From the NCBI GenBank assembly GCA_027066795.1, contig JAMONA010000005.1, positions 1 to 18,804 on the forward strand: DNA of 18,804 bases, written 5' to 3'. Position 1 is the stretch's first letter. Each line of letters starts with the position of its first letter. The notes under the pieces were generated by a model. The model had not been told where the DNA came from. It worked only from the letters and a program-made list of their open reading frames with translations, and did not search any database. Positions 7,502-14,833 of this stretch are shown piece after piece. Origin of the DNA: Candidatus Kaiserbacteria bacterium (GTDB taxonomy: Bacteria > Patescibacteriota > Minisyncoccia > Phycocordibacterales > UBA2100). The position numbers were made by a program, and so were the translations under genes.

Positions 7502-8875
7502 ATGAATGATAAAAAAACAATGGAGCAGATAATCTCCTATGCAAAACGTCGAGGGTTCGTATTTCAAGGTTCTGAGATATACGGAGGCATGGCAGGTGTA
7601 TACGACTTCGGCCCTTATGGTGTAGAGCTTCTTAACAATATTAAGAAATCTTGGTGGCGAGCCAACGTACAGCTTAGGTCCGATTATTATGGCCTAGATT
7701 CTGCGATGTTTAAGCACCCTCAAGTATGGGAGGCTAGTGGGCACACGAGTGGCTTCTCTGACCCAATGAGTGAGTGCAAGAGTTGTAACACAAGGTTGCG
7801 TGTAGACAAGGCACTAGAGAAGGTGGGGGTAGCTGCTGACGAAAAGATGAGCGAGGATGAGATAAATAAGCTATTTGACGACAATAAGAGTAAAATAAAG
7901 TGTACAAAGTGTGGTAATAGTGACTTTACTCCTGCCAAGGCATTTAACTTGCTTGTTAAATCTAACTTAGGCGACTTTACTAACAAGGGGGAGAGCCCTG
8001 TGTACTTACCAGGTGAGGCATGTCAGGGTATTTATCTTAACTTTAAGAATGTAGTAGACTCTATGCACCCTAAGATACCTTTTGGTATAGCACAGATTAA
8101 TAAAGCCTTTCGTAATGAGATATCACCAAGGAACTTCTTATTCAGAACAAGAGAGTTTGAGCAGGCAGATACGCAATACTTCGTCAGGCCAGAGGAGAAT
8201 AAAGAGGCCTTTGAAAAGATTAAGGAGGATAGGTGGAGCTGGTATGTAAATGACTTAGGTATTAACCCAGAGAACATGAGGTGGAAGCAGCATGACAACT
8301 TGGTGTTTTATGCTAAAGATGCGTGGGACATTGAGTATAATTATCCTACATACGGTTTTGACGAGGTGGAGGGCATACATGACCGCTCAGACTACGACCT
8401 CTCTGTGCACAGTAAGGCATCAGGTGTAGATTTATCATATGTAGACCAAGTAGCAGGGGAGAAGTATATACCGTGGATATTAGAGACATCTATGGGGCTT
8501 GGCCGAATATTCTTGGCAATACTGTCAGACGCTTACACCGTGGAGGAGATGGACGGCGCAGAGCGTACTGTACTTAAGTTGAGTCCAGAGTTAGCACCGG
8601 TGAAGGTTGCAGTGTTACCACTGTTAAAGAATAAGCCAGAGCTGGTAGAGAAGGCTAAGGAGGTATTTACTATGCTTAATAAAGTTATGGTGTCTGAGTA
8701 TGCAGAGACCGGTACGGTAGGTAAGAGGTATAGGAAGCAAGATGAGATAGGTACGCCACACTGCGTTACAATAGACTTCGATACTTTGGAGGATGACACA
8801 GTAACCCTAAGAGACAGAGACAGTGGAGAGCAGAAAAGAGTAAAAATAGCAGAACTACTAAACGGTTTGGCTTAA
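7502..8875 (+). CDS. glyS: Glycyl-tRNA synthetase, single-chain homodimeric type
   Basis: This class II synthetase charges tRNA-Gly. It is the single-polypeptide (GlyQS/archaeal-eukaryal) type and not the two-subunit alpha/beta type. The opening IISYAKRRGFVFQGSEIYGG, the YDFGPYG segment, motif 2 (FRNEISPRN...FRTREFEQ, about 203-221) and motif 3 (ETSMGLGR, 328-335) are all present. Two Cys pairs, C92/C95 and C134/C137, form the probable zinc site in the insertion. The C-terminal anticodon-binding domain starts near APVKVAVLPLL and includes GTVGKRYRKQDEIGTPHCV, typical of this type. The length of 457 residues is normal. The start is fixed by the family N-terminus and by the promoter just upstream. 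Confidence 0.96.
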   Translation: MNDKKTMEQIISYAKRRGFVFQGSEIYGGMAGVYDFGPYGVELLNNIKKSWWRANVQLRSDYYGLDSAMFKHPQVWEASGHTSGFSDPMSECKSCNTRLRVDKALEKVGVAADEKMSEDEINKLFDDNKSKIKCTKCGNSDFTPAKAFNLLVKSNLGDFTNKGESPVYLPGEACQGIYLNFKNVVDSMHPKIPFGIAQINKAFRNEISPRNFLFRTREFEQADTQYFVRPEENKEAFEKIKEDRWSWYVNDLGINPENMRWKQHDNLVFYAKDAWDIEYNYPTYGFDEVEGIHDRSDYDLSVHSKASGVDLSYVDQVAGEKYIPWILETSMGLGRIFLAILSDAYTVEEMDGAERTVLKLSPELAPVKVAVLPLLKNKPELVEKAKEVFTMLNKVMVSEYAETGTVGKRYRKQDEIGTPHCVTIDFDTLEDDTVTLRDRDSGEQKRVKIAELLNGLA

Positions 8876-8906
8876 ACACCAGTACTAAGTGCACGGGTAT
8901 TTTCTT

Positions 8907-8934
8907 TTGCATTTCGGTGTAATTAGCGTATTAT
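8907..8934 (+). promoter_or_regulatory. Promoter of the AI-2E family gene, TTGCAT-16-TATTAT
   Basis: TTGCAT (8907-8912) and TATTAT (8929-8934) are separated by 16 nt in the 91-nt gap after glyS. Transcription would begin near 8941 and give a short AT-rich leader of about 26 nt without a Shine-Dalgarno sequence. A second hexamer, TAAATA (8955-8960), lies 6 nt before the ATG. No convincing glyS terminator hairpin was found in the gap. Confidence 0.45.
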
Positions 8935-8966
8935 TTGAGTAAGTTTTAAGCTTTTAAATATATATT

Positions 8967-9989
8967 ATGAATAAAAATGTAACTATTAACATAACCGCAG
9001 GCAGTATCATTAAAGTGCTTGTGGTGCTTGGTATTGCTGCATTGCTATGGTTCTTGAGAGACTTGGTACTAATACTCCTTACTTCTGTGGTGCTAGCCTC
9101 TGCTATGGAGCCTGCAGTGCGTACATTTATGCGAGCCAAGCTGCCGAGGGTCTTCTCAGTGCTTGTTGTCTATATTTTGGTAATAGGTATGTTTGCAGGG
9201 GTTATATATGCCTTCGTTCCGGTGCTTTTGCAGGAGACGTCAGGGTTGCTTAAAGACATACCGAGTATCACAGAGGTGCTAAAGTCAGACAACAGCATAA
9301 TAGCAATGTTGCCAGAGGGGGCTAGCATAGACAACCTACAGTCTGAGCTTGGTGGAGTGATTAAAAACTATTCGTCTAATGTATTTGCATTTGTTAACAC
9401 TATATTCGGCGGTGCATTTACGTTCCTTCTGATAGTCATATTCTCTTTTTACTTTAGTGCACAAGAGAGTAATGTGCGAGACATGGTGCGCATAGTAGTA
9501 CCTAAAGACAGTGAGGAGTACGCCGTAGGACTACTTGAGCGTTCACAAAAAAAGGTGGGCTTATGGATGCAAGGCCAACTCTTGTCGGGTCTTATTATAA
9601 GTACGTTGACCTTTTTAGGACTTACTATACTTGGTGTTAAATATGCACTGTTACTATCTATGATTGTACTATTGTTTGGCATCATCCCTGTGTTTGGTAT
9701 TGTATTGGCGACTATACCAGCAGTGGCAATAGGCTATGTGTCTGGAGGTGTAACGATGGCTCTACTTGTACTGGCATTGTACTTAATAATGCAGCAATTT
9801 GAGGGTAACCTTATATACCCACTTGTTGTGACTAAGATAGTAGGAGTACCACCACTTATGGTAATGCTCTCTCTTATTGTTGGCGCTCAGGTAGCAGGCT
9901 TTTTAGGTATACTACTCTCTGTGCCACTTGCAGCGGTACTACAAGAGATAGTTGCAGACTTAGATAAATGGAAGCATGAGCAAGCCTAA
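8967..9989 (+). CDS. AI-2E family transporter (TqsA/PerM-like permease)
   Basis: This 340-residue integral membrane protein has the topology of the AI-2E transporter family (PF01594): two hydrophobic helices near residues 10-45, another at about 56-80, a soluble middle segment (about 83-135), a helix near 140-165, and a cluster of five or so helices from about 205 to the end. Conserved phrases of the family are seen: FVPVLLQE, a GLIISTLTFLGL helix, IIPVFGIVLATIPA, FEGNLIYPLVV and LSVPLAAVLQE. Members are associated with autoinducer-2 export or Na+/H+ exchange. The substrate here cannot be told, and most members are uncharacterised. The end overlaps metG by 14 nt, so the two are probably translated from one mRNA. 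Confidence 0.88.
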   Translation: MNKNVTINITAGSIIKVLVVLGIAALLWFLRDLVLILLTSVVLASAMEPAVRTFMRAKLPRVFSVLVVYILVIGMFAGVIYAFVPVLLQETSGLLKDIPSITEVLKSDNSIIAMLPEGASIDNLQSELGGVIKNYSSNVFAFVNTIFGGAFTFLLIVIFSFYFSAQESNVRDMVRIVVPKDSEEYAVGLLERSQKKVGLWMQGQLLSGLIISTLTFLGLTILGVKYALLLSMIVLLFGIIPVFGIVLATIPAVAIGYVSGGVTMALLVLALYLIMQQFEGNLIYPLVVTKIVGVPPLMVMLSLIVGAQVAGFLGILLSVPLAAVLQEIVADLDKWKHEQA

Positions 9990-11415
9990 GTCTCTTTATA
10001 TCACTACGACTCTACCGTATGTGAACTCAGACCCACATATCGGTTTTGCACTAGAGATTATACAAGCTGACGCTATCGCCAGACACAATAGGCTTATGGG
10101 GCGTGAGGTATTCTTTAGTACAGGTACAGATGAGCATGGGCAAAAGATAGCCCAAAAGGCAGATGAGTCTGGTAAAAGTAGACAAGAGTATGTAGACCAC
10201 TACGCTGGTGAGTTTAAGAAGCTCAGTGGAGTACTGGACTTGTCTATAGATAACTTTATACGTACCACAGACAAAGCTCACGAGGATGCTGCCCAACATA
10301 TATGGCAGTTGTGCGACAAGGCAGGAGATATATACAAGAAGAAGTACAAGGGTCTGTATTGTGTAGGGTGTGAGGCATACCTTAAAGATACTGACATGGT
10401 AGATGGTAAGTGTCCGAACCATCCGAATACCGACCCTCAAGAGATAGAGGAGGAGAATTACTTTTTTAAACTTTCCAACTATCAGCAATATCTAGAAGAT
10501 TATTTAGCACAAGACGGAGTAATATTACCAGAGTGGCGCCGCAAAGAGGCCATTAAGTTTGTGCAAGATGGCTTAGAAGACTTCAGTATCTCAAGAGACA
10601 CCACCCGCATGGATTGGGGTATACCTGTGCCAGGAGACTCTGAGCACGTGATGTACGTATGGTTTGATGCCCTTACTAACTATGTGTCTACACTAGGCTG
10701 GCCAAGCGACGACGATGGCTATTTTGATAAATTTTGGGTCAATGGTGATACTTTACAGACCGCAGGTAAAGACCAGGTGCGCTTTCAGTCTATAATGTGG
10801 CAAGCAATGCTTAAGAGTGCAGGGTTACCAGCCACTGGGCGAGTGCTTTACCATGGCTTCATAAACAGTGGGGGGCAAAAAATGAGCAAAAGCATAGGCA
10901 ACGTAATAAGTCCATACGAGATGGTAGAGAAGTATGGTACAGAGGCGACCCGTTATATATTGCTACGGCATGTGCACACATTTGACGACTCTGATGTTAC
11001 TTGGGAGCGCATGGATGAATGGTACACAGCTAACTTGGTTAATGGCTTGGGCAACTTAGTGGCAAGAGTTATGAAGATGGCAGAGTCACACTTAGGTGAG
11101 CCTATAGCACGGCCAGAGGCCGATAGTTTTGACACGGAGTACCTCGAGGCCTTAGACAGTTATAATATACAAAAGGCCTGTGACTTTATATGGAAAAAGG
11201 TTGGTGAGTTAGACGAACGCATAGCCAGTGAGCAGCCGTTTAAAGTTATTAAGGAAGATGAGCAGAAGGGTAGGGAGATGATAAGTGAGCTGGTGCACGA
11301 TTTATACATAATAGGCCGCATGTTGTACCCAATACTCCCAGAGGCAAACAAAACAATAAAAGCAGCCGTATTAGCAAACAAAAAGCCAGAGAATATGTTT
11401 GGGCGATTAGAGTAA
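9976..11415 (+). CDS. metG: Methionyl-tRNA synthetase without C-terminal tRNA-binding domain
   Basis: This class I synthetase charges initiator and elongator tRNA-Met. It opens with YITTTLPYVNSDPHIGFA, where HIGF (21-24) is the HIGH motif. A zinc knuckle is formed by C129, C132, C146 and H149, an FTRTTD-like IRTTD segment precedes it, and KMSKS lies at 302-306. The anticodon-binding helical domain follows (NGLGNLVARV...), and the protein ends at 479 residues soon after it, so the EMAPII-like dimerisation/tRNA-binding domain of longer MetRS proteins is absent. The ATG lies inside the end of the AI-2E gene; a GGA three nucleotides before it is badly spaced for a ribosome site, so translational coupling is likely. 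tatD follows after 4 nt. Confidence 0.96.
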   Translation: MSKPKSLYITTTLPYVNSDPHIGFALEIIQADAIARHNRLMGREVFFSTGTDEHGQKIAQKADESGKSRQEYVDHYAGEFKKLSGVLDLSIDNFIRTTDKAHEDAAQHIWQLCDKAGDIYKKKYKGLYCVGCEAYLKDTDMVDGKCPNHPNTDPQEIEEENYFFKLSNYQQYLEDYLAQDGVILPEWRRKEAIKFVQDGLEDFSISRDTTRMDWGIPVPGDSEHVMYVWFDALTNYVSTLGWPSDDDGYFDKFWVNGDTLQTAGKDQVRFQSIMWQAMLKSAGLPATGRVLYHGFINSGGQKMSKSIGNVISPYEMVEKYGTEATRYILLRHVHTFDDSDVTWERMDEWYTANLVNGLGNLVARVMKMAESHLGEPIARPEADSFDTEYLEALDSYNIQKACDFIWKKVGELDERIASEQPFKVIKEDEQKGREMISELVHDLYIIGRMLYPILPEANKTIKAAVLANKKPENMFGRLE

Positions 11416-11419
11416 TTTC

Positions 11420-12259
11420 ATGGAGGAATTAAAATATATAGACACACACAGTCACATACACTTTAGTGATTTTGATGCTGACCGTGAGGAGATGATGGCC
11501 CGCATGCAAGAGCAGGGCGTTGGTACTATTGCTATCGGTACAGACTTAGAAACGAGTAGGCAAGTGCTAGAGCTTGCGAGTAAGCACAGTAATATCTGGG
11601 CATGTATTGGTCTGCACCCTAATGACCATGATGAGGATTTTAACAAAGATTCTTATAAAAAGTTATTGGCAGGGTACGGCGATGATAAAAAGCTTGTGGC
11701 GATAGGCGAGTGCGGATTAGATTACTTTAGGATGAGTCATGTAGAAGAGGGTGGGGCAAGTGCACAGCAAGAGAAGGATAGACAAAAAAGTAATTTTAAA
11801 GCTCAGATAGAGTGGGCCATAGAGCTTGAGCTGCCATTAATGTTGCACATACGCTCAAGTGAGGCTTCTCAAGATGCGCATGACGATGCGTTAGAGATAT
11901 TGAGTGAGTATAAAGCCAAATATGACGACAAGCTTAAGATACACAGCCACTTTACTACATTTGGCCTGGAGCTTGGTAAAAGGTTTTTAGAGCTTGGTGC
12001 CACGTTTGGCATACCTGGAGTTGTCACGTACAAGAGTGCGCCAGAGTTGCAAGAGTTAGTACAGTTCTTGCCGCTAGAGAGCATTACAGTGGAGACAGAT
12101 GCACCATATGCTGCACCAGTGCCGCACAGAGGCAAGCGCAATGAGTCTGTGTTTGTAGTAGATATCATAAGGTACATCGCAGAGCTAAGAGGCGAGAGTG
12201 AGCAACTAGTACAAGAGCAACTCCTTAAAAACTCAAAAAGAGTATTTAAGCTATTATAA
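11420..12259 (+). CDS. tatD: TatD family metal-dependent deoxyribonuclease
   Basis: TatD proteins are TIM-barrel metal-dependent hydrolases with 3'-5' exonuclease or AP-endonuclease-type activity in DNA repair and turnover. The metal ligands are visible: H10 and H12 in DTHSHIH, E97 in GECGLDY, H143 in LHIRSS, H175/H177 in HSHF and D227 in ETDAPY. The length of 279 residues is slightly long for the family because of an insertion around the EEGGASAQQEKDR segment after GLDYFRMS. The gene begins 4 nt after metG, the metG-tatD order being common in bacteria, and ends at a hairpin terminator. TAGAGT ends 6 nt before the ATG but is a weaker -10 match than at the other starts, and there is no Shine-Dalgarno sequence. 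Confidence 0.95.
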   Translation: MEELKYIDTHSHIHFSDFDADREEMMARMQEQGVGTIAIGTDLETSRQVLELASKHSNIWACIGLHPNDHDEDFNKDSYKKLLAGYGDDKKLVAIGECGLDYFRMSHVEEGGASAQQEKDRQKSNFKAQIEWAIELELPLMLHIRSSEASQDAHDDALEILSEYKAKYDDKLKIHSHFTTFGLELGKRFLELGATFGIPGVVTYKSAPELQELVQFLPLESITVETDAPYAAPVPHRGKRNESVFVVDIIRYIAELRGESEQLVQEQLLKNSKRVFKLL

Positions 12260-12312
12260 GGTGCTACATGTATATTATATTGACATAGATCTTCATCTGA
12301 TGTAGCCTTTTT
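12258..12312 (+). terminator. Rho-independent terminator after tatD
   Basis: GCTACAT (12263-12269) pairs with ATGTAGC (12300-12306). AAGG (12258-12261) and CCTT extend the stem past a one-base bulge, and a run of five T follows (12308-12312). The loop is about 30 nt, longer than usual, and contains a TTGACA (12280-12285). Confidence 0.6.
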
Positions 12313-12318
12313 GTAGAT

Positions 12319-12335
12319 TATAATCATAGAGAGGA
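12319..12335 (+). promoter_or_regulatory. -10 hexamer and Shine-Dalgarno sequence of the gene at 12344
   Basis: A perfect TATAAT (12319-12324) is followed by AGAGAGGA (12328-12335), which ends 8 nt before the ATG at 12344. No -35 is seen at the right spacing. This is one of only two clear Shine-Dalgarno sequences in the window. Confidence 0.5.
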
Positions 12336-12343
12336 ATGTCCCA

Positions 12344-12820
12344 ATGCAGCGTTATAAAAAGTTAGACTTAGATAAAAATTTCGAGTATTTAAAAAGTATT
12401 AAGAACCTATTTTTTAAACCTCCATATAATAAAAACTTCTTTGTTGAGCCGTGGAACAATAAACTACCGCGAGTGCGCTCAAAATTCAATGAAGGGCGTT
12501 TGTTTTTCTGCACAGGAGACAAAAGTCTAATGGAGATGTTTGTGGACAACCGAGGTCATATACACCTATATGGTGCATATAATTATATGACTGTAGTTCA
12601 GATAAAAGCGTATGGCACAGTGGAACCAGCGAAAAGTGTTTCCGAGATTGCGAAGGCCCGTGAAGTAATGCAGCTAAACCTCGAAGGCTTCGACTTGGTC
12701 AGTTTATTGCATGCGAAGGAGGGTTATGATCTCGACGAGGAAAAGCGCATTATTGACACTGGGAAGATGTTCATTTTTACTCCTAAGTCCTTGTTCTATA
12801 AATATTACGAGCGCGGTTAA
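12344..12820 (+). CDS. Hypothetical protein (158 aa), isolated cassette with atypical codon use
   Basis: I do not recognise this protein. It has no signal peptide or membrane helix. The first 60 residues are basic and aromatic (YKKLDLDKNFEYLK, FFKPPYNKNFFVEPW), followed by a probable beta-rich part (GRLFFCTGDKSLMEMF, GHIHLYGAYNYMTVVQI), a helix around KSVSEIAKAREVMQ and an aromatic, basic tail (FYKYYERG). It differs from its neighbours in three ways: a good Shine-Dalgarno sequence, codon choice (ATT, TTC, GAA, GCG and CGN codons are frequent where the neighbours favour ATA, GAG and AGA/AGG), and terminator hairpins on both sides. It may be an acquired single-gene cassette. A toxin, regulator or nucleic-acid-binding role would be a guess; none is shown by a motif. 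Confidence 0.7.
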   Translation: MQRYKKLDLDKNFEYLKSIKNLFFKPPYNKNFFVEPWNNKLPRVRSKFNEGRLFFCTGDKSLMEMFVDNRGHIHLYGAYNYMTVVQIKAYGTVEPAKSVSEIAKAREVMQLNLEGFDLVSLLHAKEGYDLDEEKRIIDTGKMFIFTPKSLFYKYYERG

Positions 12821-12845
12821 CTGTAGTTACGCTCCAGCACAAAAT

Positions 12846-12877
12846 AACCCCACGATATCATGTATCGTGGGGTTGGT
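12846..12877. terminator. Strong 12-bp hairpin terminator after the 12344 gene
   Basis: AACCCCACGATA (12846-12857) and its exact complement (12863-12874) form a GC-containing stem with a TCATG loop. On the plus strand the following GGTTTA is a weak T tract. On the minus strand the stem is followed by ATTTTG, so it could work in both directions. Confidence 0.75.
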
Positions 12878-12888
12878 TTATGGAACTG

Positions 12889-12917
12889 TTGATATTAGTG
12901 CCTAAAAGTGCTAATCT
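12889..12917 (+). promoter_or_regulatory. Candidate promoter of the rpsF operon, TTGATA-17-TAATCT
   Basis: TTGATA (12889-12894) and TAATCT (12912-12917) are separated by 17 nt, giving a leader of about 27 nt. An alternative is TTGGGC (12917-12922) with TAAATT (12939-12944), which lies 6 nt before the ATG. Both have weak hexamers. No S6:S18-binding leader structure is recognisable. Confidence 0.3.
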
Positions 12918-12950
12918 TGGGCCATTAATAGTTAATAATAAATTTATTTT

Positions 12951-13469
12951 ATGGAAATAAATGATGAGCGCCGAGTTTATGAGCTTGGCTACCACATGGT
13001 ATCCACGCTCACCGAGGAGGAGCTACTTAAAGAAGTAGACGCACTCCGCGGTGCTATAAGTGATTTAAAAGGTAACTTCATATCTGAAGGAGAGCCAACA
13101 CTTATAGATTTAGCTTATACTATGTACATTGGAGAGGGAGGTAAAAATACTAAGCACGATAAGGCACACTTCGGTTGGATGAAGTTTGACATCGAGCCAG
13201 GGCAAATAAACCACTTACAAAAAGAGGTTATAGACGAGAACAAGAACATCTTGCGCCACTTACTTATAAAGACTGTAGCCGAGGATACAAGGGCACAGGT
13301 TAATCTTGAGGAGTTGAGAGAGGTAAAGAGTGATGAAAAGCTCGCACCAGCACCAAAAGTAGTAACAAAAGAGGAGGATACCGCTTCTAAGGCAGAGACT
13401 TCTGATTCAGATAAAAAAGAGGCAGCTAAAAACCTAGATGACACTATAGACCAACTTTTAGAAGAGTAG
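12951..13469 (+). CDS. rpsF: Ribosomal protein S6 with acidic C-terminal extension
   Basis: S6 is a small-subunit protein that binds 16S rRNA together with S18. The S6 fold is shown by RVYELGYHMVSTLTEEEL, GNFISEGEPTLIDLAYTMY, KAHFGWMKFDIEP and ILRHLLIKT. This core takes about 110 residues. About 60 more follow: a low-complexity Lys/Glu/Ala/Ser-rich linker and an acidic end, DDTIDQLLEE. This makes the protein 172 residues against about 95-130 in most bacteria. The tail is probably disordered. The gene heads the classic rpsF-ssb-rpsR order. The leader is AT-rich without a Shine-Dalgarno sequence. Confidence 0.93.
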   Translation: MEINDERRVYELGYHMVSTLTEEELLKEVDALRGAISDLKGNFISEGEPTLIDLAYTMYIGEGGKNTKHDKAHFGWMKFDIEPGQINHLQKEVIDENKNILRHLLIKTVAEDTRAQVNLEELREVKSDEKLAPAPKVVTKEEDTASKAETSDSDKKEAAKNLDDTIDQLLEE

Positions 13470-13510
13470 TGTATACTGAGTAGTATCAATTAATAATAAT
13501 TATATCTATT

Positions 13511-13972
13511 ATGTATATCAATAAAGTATCTTTATATGGTAATTTAACCCGTGACCCAGAGCTTAAAGCACTACCTAGCGGAACGCAGGTTGCCAGCTTT
13601 GGCATGGCAACTAACCGCACCTTTAAAGACAAGGACGGTAAGAAGCAAGAGCAAGTAGAGTTCCATAATATCTCAATGTTTGGCAGGCAAGCAGAGGTAG
13701 CGGCGCAGTACCTTAAGAAAGGGCGCCCAGTCTTTGTAGAGGGTCGCTTACAAACAAGGAGCTGGGACGATAAAGAGACAGGTAAAAAGATGTACCGCAC
13801 AGAGATAGTTGTAGATAACTTTCAGTTTGGCCCACAAGCAGGCGGAGAAGGTGCTAATACTACTAAATCATTTAGTGGAGACAGTGCATCAGAGCCCAAG
13901 CCAGCAGCAGCTAGTGCAGGTAAGGTAGAGTACCCAGACGAGGATATTAACCCTGACGACATACCTTTCTAG
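13511..13972 (+). CDS. ssb: Single-stranded DNA-binding protein
   Basis: SSB coats single-stranded DNA during replication and repair and recruits partners through its acidic tip. The N-terminal OB fold opens with MYINKVSLYGNLTRDPELK and contains FGMATNRTF, VEFHNISMFG, YLKKGRPVFVEGRLQTRSW and YRTEIVVDNFQF, ending near residue 108. A flexible Ser/Ala/Gly linker leads to the conserved acidic tip PDEDINPDDIPF. The length of 153 residues is normal. It lies 41 nt after rpsF and 41 nt before rpsR. A TATACT at 13472-13477 could give ssb an extra promoter; no Shine-Dalgarno sequence is present. Confidence 0.97.
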   Translation: MYINKVSLYGNLTRDPELKALPSGTQVASFGMATNRTFKDKDGKKQEQVEFHNISMFGRQAEVAAQYLKKGRPVFVEGRLQTRSWDDKETGKKMYRTEIVVDNFQFGPQAGGEGANTTKSFSGDSASEPKPAAASAGKVEYPDEDINPDDIPF

Positions 13973-14013
13973 ATTAATAATTTCTCGGCAAGTTCGAGGT
14001 AAATAAAACTAAA

Positions 14014-14220
14014 ATGACAAAACAAACAGACTTTTTCAAAAAGCATGGAGTAGAGCACATAGATTATAAAGACACAGAGATTCTAGGTAGATTCTTAAAC
14101 CCGCATGGTAGGATTTTGAACAGGCGAGTCACTGGGCTTACAGCTAAGAACCAGCGTGCAGTTACAAATGCAATTAAGCGCTCTCGCTTTATGGGGTTGA
14201 TGAAGTACATCATCAGCTAA
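14014..14220 (+). CDS. rpsR: Ribosomal protein S18
   Basis: S18 partners S6 on the platform of the 30S subunit. The 68-residue product shows the family core: HIDYKDTEILGRFLNPHGRIL, RRVTGLTAKNQRAVTNAIKRSRFMGLMKYI (quoted here by its key parts TGLTAKNQR and AIKRSRF). It is of normal size. It is the last gene of the rpsF-ssb-rpsR unit; rplI (L9), which follows in many bacteria, is absent and a strong terminator stands in its place. A GAGGT at 13996-14000 lies 13 nt before the ATG, too far for an efficient Shine-Dalgarno sequence. Confidence 0.95.
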   Translation: MTKQTDFFKKHGVEHIDYKDTEILGRFLNPHGRILNRRVTGLTAKNQRAVTNAIKRSRFMGLMKYIIS

Positions 14221-14239
14221 CAGTTAAAACTAAGAGCAA

Positions 14240-14281
14240 AATAAAACCCTTATGGAGATAACTTTCCATAAGGGTTTTATT
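14240..14281. terminator. Bidirectional terminator between rpsR and the convergent membrane-protein gene
   Basis: A perfect stem of 17 bp (14240-14256 with 14265-14281, built around AACCCTTATGGA) closes an 8-nt loop. The A-rich left side and T-rich right side give a U tract on either strand, so it can end both the rpsF operon and the minus-strand transcript ending at 14300. Confidence 0.9.
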
Positions 14282-14299
14282 CTTATAAAAGACCAGTGC

Positions 14300-14800
14300 T
14301 TAAGAGTGGCTTTTGTCACACTTGTCACCTTTGCAATCTTGGCATTTGTCTTTAGGCATGCACGCACCCATTGCTCCTTTTAGGTTGCAAGCTCTCTTTT
14401 TCTGAGCGTGGTAGGCTGTAAGAGTTGTCGTTACAATAGTGATACCTACAGTAAGCCAGAAGGGTATGCTTGTAACATAGTTTAGTATAGGCGTTACCAC
14501 GTCTTGCCCTATAGCAAGTGCTGGCAATGCTTGTAGCAAGTTTATAGTTAGGCTCGTTAGTACTAACGTTAAACCTAAGTAAAGCCCTTTTGTGATGTTA
14601 ACAGTGTTGCCAGTGAAGTACCACTTAGACGCACAGTGGACTATGCCTATAAGTAATAGCACCATCACGGCTTGCCATACATAACCCATAGTTACACTTG
14701 AGCCAAGGAATGGGCCAAATATATTACCTATCACACTTACTAATGCAAACTGTATAGCAAAGACTAGTAAACCTGTTCCGATTGCTTTTCTAATATTCAT
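14300..14800 (-). CDS. Four-helix membrane protein with cysteine-rich cytosolic-type tail
   Basis: I do not recognise the family. The 166-residue product has four probable membrane helices (about 7-28, 40-57, 72-96 and 108-130). It ends in a Lys- and Cys-rich tail with Cys at 138, 147, 153, 156 and 161, of which CQDCKGDKCDKSH gives a C-x2-C-x4-C-x3-H arrangement that could bind a metal or a cluster. Another Cys (56) sits at the end of helix 2 next to a His. With an even helix number and a positively charged tail, both ends are probably cytoplasmic. A TAAAAT hexamer (14807-14812, minus) ends 6 nt before the ATG. It follows efp on the same strand with a 33-nt gap and ends at the shared terminator. 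Confidence 0.75.
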   Translation of the reverse strand: MNIRKAIGTGLLVFAIQFALVSVIGNIFGPFLGSSVTMGYVWQAVMVLLLIGIVHCASKWYFTGNTVNITKGLYLGLTLVLTSLTINLLQALPALAIGQDVVTPILNYVTSIPFWLTVGITIVTTTLTAYHAQKKRACNLKGAMGACMPKDKCQDCKGDKCDKSHS

Positions 14801-14806
14801 AATATA

Positions 14807-14812
14807 ATTTTA
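14807..14812 (-). promoter_or_regulatory. Start-proximal -10 hexamer (TAAAAT) of the membrane-protein gene
   Basis: TAAAAT on the minus strand ends 6 nt before the ATG at 14800, in the 33-nt gap after efp. There is no Shine-Dalgarno sequence and no clear -35. Confidence 0.35.
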
Positions 14813-14833
14813 TTAAATAATAATTGATTAATG

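Noticed and set aside
10051..10488. Open frame of 145 codons antisense to metG
   Set aside because: It lies wholly within a clear MetRS gene and its composition is that of a complementary frame.
12280..12285. Perfect TTGACA as the -35 of the gene at 12344
   Set aside because: It lies in the tatD terminator loop, 33 nt before TATAAT, which is too far to act with it.
11869..12327. Open frame of 152 codons antisense to tatD
   Set aside because: It covers the metal-ligand half of TatD and the terminator; no signal or family supports it.
12821..12950. Possible tRNA or riboswitch in the largest gene-free stretch
   Set aside because: Only the terminator hairpin and promoter-like hexamers are visible; no cloverleaf or known leader motif was found.
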